A stretch of DNA of 5,298 nt, taken from Candidatus Aminicenantota bacterium (lineage in GTDB: Bacteria > Acidobacteriota > Aminicenantia > UBA2199). Below, one piece after another: positions 1 through 4,924 of this stretch (positions are counted from its first letter, which is position 1; each line of letters starts with the position of its first letter). Made by a program: the position numbers and the translations under genes. Under the pieces are notes generated by a model. It was not told where the DNA came from, did not search any database, and saw only the letters and a list, made by a program, of their open reading frames with translations. Where the stretch lies: NCBI GenBank assembly GCA_024644125.1, contig JAHELQ010000401.1, positions 1 through 5,298 on the forward strand. The letters are read 5' to 3'.

Positions 1-61
1 ACGATAATTTCCCATGATTCCGTCGCAATCATCAAATCCATTCATTAAAAAAAAACTCCGG
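1..61. other. Unassigned left edge with facing A- and T-tracts
   Basis: Three reading frames are open to the edge and none can be chosen. On the plus strand, 15 codons end in TAA at 46-48 (tail ..VAIIKSIH). On the minus strand, an ATG at 45 (MNGFDDCDGIMGNYR) has CGGAG 10 bases before it, and another ATG lies at 41. Immediately to the right an A9 tract (47-55) faces a T8 tract (67-74) across about 11 bases. This could be a weak A/T-only terminator hairpin for a plus-strand gene, or simply curved promoter DNA. Confidence 0.3.
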
Positions 62-90
62 TTGACTTTTTTTTACAAACCATATAGTAT
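62..90 (+). promoter_or_regulatory. Probable sigma70-type promoter for the kinase operon
   Basis: A TTGACT box (62-67, 5 of 6 matches to the -35 consensus) is followed by two overlapping -10 candidates: TATAGT at 83-88 (5 of 6, but a 15-base spacer) and TAGTAT at 85-90 (4 of 6, with the ideal 17-base spacer). Transcription from either would start near 95 and leave a leader of roughly 75-80 bases before the kinase start codon. No operator or riboswitch-like fold is evident in the leader. This is read from motifs only. Confidence 0.45.
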
Positions 91-160
91 GTAGTTTAAG
101 GCGGTAACGCCCATGCAATCAGGCGCAAAGCTGAAAAGTGAATGTGGAATCTATGAAAAA

Positions 161-166
161 AGGAGG
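161..166 (+). promoter_or_regulatory. Ribosome binding site that fixes the kinase start
   Basis: AGGAGG lies 7 bases before the ATG at 174. A nearer ATG at 170 is in another frame and runs into TAG after three codons, so the start at 174 is the only sensible choice. The near-perfect Shine-Dalgarno match suggests efficient translation. Confidence 0.8.
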
Positions 167-173
167 GTAATGA

Positions 174-2006
174 ATGGATAGTTTTCCCGAAATCCCCGGA
201 TATAGAATAAAAAAGATTCTGGGGGAAGGTGGGATGTCTATCGTATACCTCGCTATCCAGGAAAAACTCAAACGAAAAGTAGCCGTCAAAGTGATGCACC
301 CACACCGCATGAAAGATACGCATGCGGCACGCCGGTTTCTAAAAGAGGCTGAAACCGCGGCAAAATTGGATCATTCAAACATCGTATCCATCATTGATTT
401 CGGCGAAGCCGGCAATGTCTACTACCTGACAATGGAGTATCTACCTATCAGTCTGGCGGCAAAAATAAAACAATCGACGAAGGGAAAACTCGCTCCCCAG
501 GAGGCGTTGCATATCCTGGAACAGGTGGCGGACGCCCTCGATTACGCCCATTCCCATGGCATTGTCCATAGGGATATCAAATCGGAAAATATCCTTTTCC
601 GGCGAGACGGAACTCCGGTTGTGGTGGATTTCGGTATCGCCCGCACCATCAATTCCACCACCCGCCTCACCCGTACCGGAGTGAGCATCGGAACCATTCA
701 CTACATGAGCCCCGAACAATGCAGGGCCGAAGAATTGGACGGAAGAACCGATCTCTACTCGCTGGGAGTCGTCCTTTACGAAATGTTGACCGGACGGTTG
801 CCCTACGACGCGCAGAACGAAGCGGGTGTCCTGCTAAAACATCTTCAGGAAAAAATCCCCCCATTACCCGAACACCTGGCCGCCATCGAGCCTGTCATCC
901 TCTGTTTGCTGGAAAAAAACCGCGACAAACGAATCGCCAGAGGTCGTGACCTGGTCCGGCTGATCAATGATCTAAAGACAAATAACCGGAACGAAGACGT
1001 TGGTAGCGCCGGATTACCGGGATCGTCGATGCCGACGATCGAAATCCCCTACAACGCCTTCCGGCGAAAACGAAGTGTTTTTTGGAAAGTAAGCCTTATT
1101 TTGTTCTCAATTTTAGCAATCAGCATCGTGTTATATTATACAGCCTTTCAAAATCCAAATTCTTCGGTTCCGCCCATCGTCATTCCCAACCAGGACCAAA
1201 CATCCATCCCCTCAAAAAACAGTCAGGCTCACTTCGAAGAAAAAGACGACAAAATAAGAGACGCGGAATACCTCACATTGGTGAATCAAGCTAAACATCT
1301 CATCGATGCGGGAGATTTCAAGCCTGCCGCAGACCTATTGAACCGCGCCCGTCAGATAAAAGATAGTGAGGAAATCGCAGGCCTCGAAAAATCCATCGCT
1401 CAAAAACAACTGGAGACGAAACGGTTGGCGGAACAGGAAGCGTCCCAAAAAAAACAGGAAAAAGAATATAAAGATAATATGGACCTGGCCCGGCAAAAAC
1501 TGGCGGAGGGTCAATTTCAACCGGCATTGGAATTCGTTGCCGTCGCCCGGAAGCACAGGGACACGGAAGAGTCGAGAATCCTTGAGAATCAAATCAAAAT
1601 ATCGGAGCAAGAGGTGGAGCAAAAATCCATCATTGACACATCCCCTCCCCAAGAGGTAAAAATATTCGCCATCCCCTCGAACTTGCAAAAAAAATATAAC
1701 GAGATTCTCAAGCGGGTGGAAATACCCGGCCCTCCTCCCGGCACCTGGGTCAGCGGACAGGTGAGCATGTCCCTTTCTGTCCAGCCTACAGGAGAAATCG
1801 TGGTTACGAGTTTCCTGGACAAATGGCTCACTATTAAACCGGACAAGAGCCGCGACAAAATTCGCGAAACGATTGTCTCGCGCATCGGCGGCATCACACT
1901 CCTCCCCCCCACGTCTAAAAACGGAGCTCCGGTCGTAGTGAACGGCTGGCGAATGAATTTTAAAGTGGAAACTTTCCAGGGAAAGATTATTCTTGATTTA
2001 CAATAA
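174..2006 (+). CDS. Transmembrane Hanks-type serine/threonine protein kinase
   Basis: This 610-residue protein should transfer phosphate from ATP to Ser/Thr of partner proteins at the inner face of the membrane. The kinase domain spans about residues 10-267 and has every key residue: glycine loop GEGGMSIVY (17-25), ATP lysine K39 in AVKV, helix-C glutamate E58, catalytic loop HRDIKSEN (D134, N139; Ser replaces the usual Pro), metal-binding DFG (152-154), an activation segment rich in Thr/Ser (T162-T174) ending in SPE (179-181), and helix-F D193. A basic stretch FRRKR (297-301) precedes one membrane segment (about 306-325), so the kinase should be cytoplasmic and residues 326-610 outside. The outer part has two copies of a helical unit (about 365-415 and 431-481, offset 66) and a C-terminal domain (about 495-605) weakly like TonB_C. 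The 32-base gap to the next gene suggests an operon. The kinase call is secure; substrate and signal are unknown. Confidence 0.95.
   Translation: MDSFPEIPGYRIKKILGEGGMSIVYLAIQEKLKRKVAVKVMHPHRMKDTHAARRFLKEAETAAKLDHSNIVSIIDFGEAGNVYYLTMEYLPISLAAKIKQSTKGKLAPQEALHILEQVADALDYAHSHGIVHRDIKSENILFRRDGTPVVVDFGIARTINSTTRLTRTGVSIGTIHYMSPEQCRAEELDGRTDLYSLGVVLYEMLTGRLPYDAQNEAGVLLKHLQEKIPPLPEHLAAIEPVILCLLEKNRDKRIARGRDLVRLINDLKTNNRNEDVGSAGLPGSSMPTIEIPYNAFRRKRSVFWKVSLILFSILAISIVLYYTAFQNPNSSVPPIVIPNQDQTSIPSKNSQAHFEEKDDKIRDAEYLTLVNQAKHLIDAGDFKPAADLLNRARQIKDSEEIAGLEKSIAQKQLETKRLAEQEASQKKQEKEYKDNMDLARQKLAEGQFQPALEFVAVARKHRDTEESRILENQIKISEQEVEQKSIIDTSPPQEVKIFAIPSNLQKKYNEILKRVEIPGPPPGTWVSGQVSMSLSVQPTGEIVVTSFLDKWLTIKPDKSRDKIRETIVSRIGGITLLPPTSKNGAPVVVNGWRMNFKVETFQGKIILDLQ
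1266..1616 (+). repeat. Tandem duplication of a helical unit in the kinase ectodomain
   Basis: Residues about 365-415 and 431-481 align with no gaps at an offset of 66 residues. Shared positions include Tyr, the AK/AR pair, L..AG(D/Q)F.PA versus L.EGQFQPA, a following AR, D(S/T)EE, and LE..I. The pattern resembles a TPR-like helical hairpin followed by a charged helix, and the stretch between the copies (about 410-431) is rich in K, E and Q and may be coiled coil. I compared the copies by eye at protein level only. Confidence 0.6.
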
Positions 2007-2024
2007 AAATACTATATTAATATT

Positions 2025-2030
2025 AAGGTG
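2025..2030 (+). promoter_or_regulatory. Ribosome binding site for the FGE-fold gene
   Basis: AAGGTG lies 8 bases before the ATG at 2039 and 11 bases before a second in-frame ATG at 2042. The spacing favours 2039, although the choice changes the protein by only one methionine. Confidence 0.6.
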
Positions 2031-2038
2031 CTGATGAT

Positions 2039-3544
2039 ATGATGGGACAAAAGTTGTTGGCTAAAGTCGCTTTCTTGACAGCGATGCTTTTCACGTTAAA
2101 TGTGTTGCCGTTAGATTTGAATTTACAGAAAAAAGAAGAAGACACACTGCTAAAAGCCCGTCAACTGGTACAGGATGGCGATCTTGAAGGCGCGGTCAAC
2201 GAATTACAGCGGATTATCGCCGTTCTACTCGATAATCCGGCGGAAAGAGAGCGATTGGCAGAAGCCTATTATTTATTGGCAAAGGTATATTATACCGCCG
2301 GAGATCATGAGTTGATGGAACGACATCTCCGCAATGTCTTTACCACCGACCGCGCATTCACCACTTTTGAACCGGATCTTTACTTCAAGGAAATCGTGGA
2401 CCGAATTTTATCCGAATTCCCGGATATCACCAGACCAAAACAGCCGGAACCGGAGGAATCCTCATCCGGTACAAACATTATATCGAAAGAGAAAAAAAAG
2501 AAACGGAAGCCGCCGGTTTTATTGATACTCGGAGGAATCGCCGTCATTACGACTTTAATCCTGCTCTTCGCCAAAAAGAAAAAACCGGATACGAAAACCG
2601 GAAGTATCCGCATTATGTCAAATCCTTCGGGAGCCGATATATCTCTGGACGGTAACAAAACCTCCCAAAAAACGCCATACACATTGAACTTTGTCCCTGT
2701 AGGCCCGCATACCATACGGCTTGAAAAAACCGGATTCGAAGTATACGAAAAAACGGTCATAGTCGAAGCAAACAAAGAGGAACGGATCTCCGCAACCCTG
2801 GAAACCTTCTGGTCCGGCGTCGAATGGATCCAGATTCCGGCAGGTTCATTCAAAATGGGAGACAGCTACATGATCGGAACACCGGACGAACTCCCGGTTC
2901 ACGAAGTGTACCTCAACACATTTTATATCTCCAGATACGAAATCACCTTCCAGCAATTCGACCGCTTCTGCGAAGAAACCGGCAGGGGCAAACCTTCGGA
3001 TAACGGTTGGGGGCGCGACTCAAGACCCATCATATTTGTCTCATATAGCAACGCCCAGTCCTATTGCCAATGGTTGAGCGAAAAAACCGGCATGGACATC
3101 CTGCTCCCGACCGAAGCCCAATGGGAAAAAGCCGCGCAAGGGACATTACCCCGTATCTATCCATGGGGGAACGGCGAACCCGATTGCAGCCGGTCCAATT
3201 TCAGAGGATGCAACGGTATGACGATGCCCGTAGGTTCAGCGCCCGCCGGCCAATCGCCATACGGCATTCACGATCTGGCGGGAAATGTGTGGGAATGGTG
3301 TGGAGATTGGTATAGTGAAGATTATTATTCGAATCCGGAGGCGACAGGTGACAATCCCACCGGACCCGATTACGGGACAACCCGCGTCGTGCGGGGAGGA
3401 AGTTGGGGGATGATGGGAAACGCGTTGAGATGCTCCAACCGAAGAGGCGAATCACCCAACTACAGCAGCTACGCCCTCGGATTCCGCGTCATTTCCACGA
3501 CGCCGCCGGCGGGGCAGAATAAGGCCTCGCGTACCGGTCGTTAA
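2039..3544 (+). CDS. TPR-like/TM/PEGA protein with a cysteine-less FGE-sulfatase (SUMF1) domain
   Basis: This 501-residue protein starts with a hydrophobic segment (about 6-25; signal peptide or anchor), then has TPR-like helices (about 33-127), a strong membrane segment (160-178) flanked on both sides by lysine runs, a PEGA domain (about 188-255, with the SNPSGADISLDG and VGPHTIRLEK.G signatures) and an FGE-sulfatase/SUMF1 domain (about 258-486). The last shows IPAGSFKMG, LPTEAQWEKAA, GIHDLAGNVWEW, RGGSW and LGFR. Real formylglycine-generating enzymes bind copper with two cysteines just after GGSW; here those positions align with M458 and L463, and the only nearby cysteine, C465, is misplaced. 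It is therefore more likely a binding or structural module of the kind used in phage variable proteins, PvdO and EgtB relatives. It follows the kinase gene by 32 bases and may be its partner or substrate. Its 3' end overlaps the opposing gene by 56 bases. The domain calls are firm; the role is inferred. Confidence 0.9.
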   Translation: MMGQKLLAKVAFLTAMLFTLNVLPLDLNLQKKEEDTLLKARQLVQDGDLEGAVNELQRIIAVLLDNPAERERLAEAYYLLAKVYYTAGDHELMERHLRNVFTTDRAFTTFEPDLYFKEIVDRILSEFPDITRPKQPEPEESSSGTNIISKEKKKKRKPPVLLILGGIAVITTLILLFAKKKKPDTKTGSIRIMSNPSGADISLDGNKTSQKTPYTLNFVPVGPHTIRLEKTGFEVYEKTVIVEANKEERISATLETFWSGVEWIQIPAGSFKMGDSYMIGTPDELPVHEVYLNTFYISRYEITFQQFDRFCEETGRGKPSDNGWGRDSRPIIFVSYSNAQSYCQWLSEKTGMDILLPTEAQWEKAAQGTLPRIYPWGNGEPDCSRSNFRGCNGMTMPVGSAPAGQSPYGIHDLAGNVWEWCGDWYSEDYYSNPEATGDNPTGPDYGTTRVVRGGSWGMMGNALRCSNRRGESPNYSSYALGFRVISTTPPAGQNKASRTGR

Positions 3545-4177
3545 ACGCCTTGTTCTCCCTCAACAAGCCATTCCAATACGAATCCATCAATCCGGTCTTC
3601 CGCAACATATTCACCACATGAATACCAAAGCCCGAGAGCCGGTCCCTGCGTCCAGCCAACGTCCGGATGAGACGGGGATCGAAACGCCCGGATTTGGCCA
3701 ACCGCTTGCCTAAACAACGGAACCGCCCAAACAACTTACGGTTCATCCAGTTGGGGCGAGCCTGGATTCCTTCGACGCCGCCTTTGATCACAGTACCCAG
3801 ATAATCGCATCCCAAACGCCGCGCCAATTTCTCCAGGTATTTCTCGACGAACCGCGAATGAATCGTCTCGGGGAATCCAGACTGCACAATAAATCCCAAC
3901 GCCGGATTTCCCTCCCTACCGCAAAACGGCTGCAACCTCTCAATAAACAACTTCACAATCCCGGGCATCGCGTCGGTGTAAAGCGGGAAGGCGATGATCA
4001 CATGCTGCGCCCGTCCGAACGCTTCGACAAATTGTTCTGTATCCTTTTGGGACACTAAATAATAAACCTCGTGACCATTCCCTCTAAAAGTGGAGAAGCC
4101 TTCTATCAGTCGATCCAACAAAATTTTTGTATTACTGCCTTTCCCCTGGGAGAACCGTTAAATACTGTCAAATGCAT
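3489..4177 (-). CDS. Flavodoxin-fold NAD(P)H-dependent FMN oxidoreductase, frameshifted near its start
   Basis: From the ATG at 4177 the frame reads MHLTVFNGSPRGK, then leaves the gene and stops at 4106-4108 after 23 residues. A -1 shift at 4139-4145 continues as GSNTKILLDRLIEGF to the stop at 3489, giving 229 residues. The join rebuilds the classic FMN-phosphate loop NGSPRGKGSNT, so this is one gene with a one-base lesion or a recoding site. Later landmarks are AFPLYTDAMPGIVKLFIERL (about 63-82) and IVQSGFPETIHSRFVEKYLE (about 97-116), typical of NADPH-dependent FMN reductase/flavodoxin_2 relatives seen in anaerobes. It lacks the cysteine cluster of its upstream neighbour. GAGGTG lies 4 bases before the ATG, inside the neighbour's 3' end, which suggests translational coupling. 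A TTG at 4121 would give 210 residues but lose the phosphate loop. The C-terminal tail after RYARPY overlaps the opposing gene. Family is fairly sure; substrate is unknown. Confidence 0.8.
4139..4145 (-). other. Frameshift point: G GGA AAG slippery-type heptamer
   Basis: On the minus strand the zero-frame codons are AGG GGA AAG GCA. The heptamer fits the X XXY YYZ pattern, and re-pairing on GGG AAA moves the ribosome -1 into GGC AGT AAT ACA, the frame that encodes the rest of the flavoprotein. A single lost A in GGGGAAAAGGC, or a lost G, would leave the same sequence. No Shine-Dalgarno-like stimulator is visible 10-15 bases upstream. The only downstream structure is a weak A/T hairpin (ACAAA..TTTGT) starting 8 bases later. 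I favour an indel or sequencing error over programmed frameshifting. Confidence 0.75.
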
Positions 4178-4709
4178 ACGCCACCTCGCGAGGGTCGGCT
4201 GTCGTCCGCTTCACGAACGCCAACCGGGATTTGAAATTTATGGACAACCGCCGGTAACACTCCGAAATAATCGCGATATCGTCTTCATCGCAATCCCCCA
4301 ACGGCTGCAACAAAAGCCCCAACACCGGATACGACCTGTACCGCTTGATATGGTGGCACTCCCCATGGTCAATCTCGATATAGGGTAGCACCAGAGGGAT
4401 CAATTTATCGCAGGCCTTCTTCAAAATGCCACTGGTAAATCCCATGATCACTGGAGATGCGAACAACAATGCGTCCGCGCCGATGACACGTTGCCGCATA
4501 TCCATCGAATCATCCGCAAACACACATTCCCCCGGCGTCCTTACCCAGCATCCCCAACATCCCAAACACGTCTTGATGTCCATTTGCCGCAACGGGAGCA
4601 CATCCACCCGGTGTCCACGACTATCCAGAATGCCTGCGAGGTTCGCGACATACCTCTCGAAATCCAGGTTGTCATCAGCGGCGTTTCCATTCAAAATCGT
4701 TATATTCAT
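4158..4709 (-). CDS. Iron-sulfur-flavoprotein-like NAD(P)H-dependent FMN oxidoreductase
   Basis: This 183-residue protein has a flavodoxin-like fold: a beta-strand start MNITILNGN (1-9), then a compact cysteine motif C48-x2-C51-x2-C54-x7-C62 followed by DD, then ALLFASPVIMGFTSGILKKA (80-99), the usual flavin-contacting SPVxxGxxS loop. The CX2CX2CX4-7C spacing is the 4Fe-4S signature of iron-sulfur flavoproteins, so it probably carries FMN and possibly a cluster and moves electrons in the cytoplasm. Its N-terminal phosphate loop (NGNAADDN) is unlike the usual GSPR.G.S/T and may bind FMN differently. AAGGAG lies 6 bases before the ATG, and a good promoter lies about 85-110 bases upstream. Its last 20 bases overlap the start of the next flavoprotein gene, so the two should be co-translated. 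The natural electron donor and acceptor cannot be read from the sequence. Confidence 0.87.
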   Translation of the reverse strand: MNITILNGNAADDNLDFERYVANLAGILDSRGHRVDVLPLRQMDIKTCLGCWGCWVRTPGECVFADDSMDMRQRVIGADALLFASPVIMGFTSGILKKACDKLIPLVLPYIEIDHGECHHIKRYRSYPVLGLLLQPLGDCDEDDIAIISECYRRLSINFKSRLAFVKRTTADPREVAYAFDSI

Positions 4710-4715
4710 CCAACA

Positions 4716-4721
4716 CTCCTT
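4716..4721 (-). promoter_or_regulatory. Ribosome binding site for the cysteine-motif flavoprotein gene
   Basis: AAGGAG on the minus strand sits 6 bases before the ATG at 4709, and no competing in-frame start lies close by. Confidence 0.75.
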
Positions 4722-4791
4722 TCACGCACACAACGAGTCCCCTCACACAATTCCAACCCCAAAACGCGCATAAAAACCGGGCCGGAATTCC

Positions 4792-4820
4792 AGTATATCA
4801 CGATCGTTCCCGGATGTAAA
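4792..4820 (-). promoter_or_regulatory. Extended -10 promoter for the flavoprotein pair
   Basis: Read on the minus strand, TTTACA (4820-4815, 5 of 6 matches) is separated by exactly 17 bases from TATACT (4797-4792, 5 of 6). A TG one base before the -10 box makes it an extended -10. Transcription should start near 4785, giving a leader of about 75 bases before the ATG at 4709. No terminator or riboswitch-like structure is clear in that leader. Confidence 0.6.
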
Positions 4821-4870
4821 TTTCTGTGAAAAAATCAACAATAAAAAGCGTATTTCAGCATATATACATC

Positions 4871-4899
4871 TTTACTTCATCAAATTGTTAAGATACAAT
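4871..4899 (+). promoter_or_regulatory. Probable promoter for leuC
   Basis: TTTACT (4871-4876, 4 of 6 matches) and TACAAT (4894-4899, 5 of 6) are separated by 17 bases. Transcription would start near 4906, leaving a leader of only about 20 bases with the ribosome binding site. That is too short for a leucine attenuator or T-box, so control would have to act at initiation. Confidence 0.55.
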
Positions 4900-4901
4900 T
4901 T
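4882..4901 (+). promoter_or_regulatory. Perfect 7-bp dyad over the leuC promoter, candidate operator
   Basis: AAATTGT (4882-4888) and its exact complement ACAATTT (4895-4901) are separated by 6 bases, giving a 20-bp two-fold symmetric site. It covers the -10 box and the 3' half of the spacer, where a dimeric repressor would block polymerase. The ATTGT..ACAAT arms fit a helix-turn-helix dimer site in general, but I do not recognise the specific regulator. Confidence 0.45.
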
Positions 4902-4912
4902 ACCTTCGTACC

Positions 4913-4918
4913 AAGGAG
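4913..4918 (+). promoter_or_regulatory. Ribosome binding site for leuC
   Basis: AAGGAG lies 6 bases before the ATG at 4925. This supports that start, which also gives the N-terminus normal for the family. Confidence 0.8.
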
Positions 4919-4924
4919 AATAAT

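Noticed and set aside
1335..1912. Minus-strand frames of 107 and 117 codons inside the kinase gene
   Set aside because: They are shadows of the kinase frame, with no ribosome binding site or protein-like pattern.
1993..2023. Internal promoter for the FGE-fold gene (TTGATT with TATATT or TAATAT, plus the palindrome ATATTAATAT)
   Set aside because: The spacers would be 14 or 19 bases. An AT-rich gap is expected to contain such matches by chance, and the 32-base spacing favours an operon.
3503..3512. Perfect GC palindrome CCGCCGGCGG in the convergent overlap, as a bidirectional terminator
   Set aside because: It has no loop and no T-run on either side, and it lies in coding sequence for both genes.
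3519..3553. Inverted repeat AATAAGGC / GCCTTGTT after the FGE-fold gene, as a terminator
   Set aside because: The arms are 7 of 8 paired around a loop of about 21 bases, with no T-run after the stem. It is too weak to call.
3489..4121. A 210-residue flavoprotein starting at the TTG at 4121
   Set aside because: It would lack the FMN-phosphate loop and the first beta-strand, both of which are encoded just upstream across the frameshift, and it has no well-placed ribosome binding site.
4771..4790. Terminator or riboswitch-like element at the CCGGGCCGG / GGAATTCC cluster in the flavoprotein leader
   Set aside because: The short overlapping palindromes form no convincing stem-loop, and the leader of about 75 bases shows no known riboswitch pattern.
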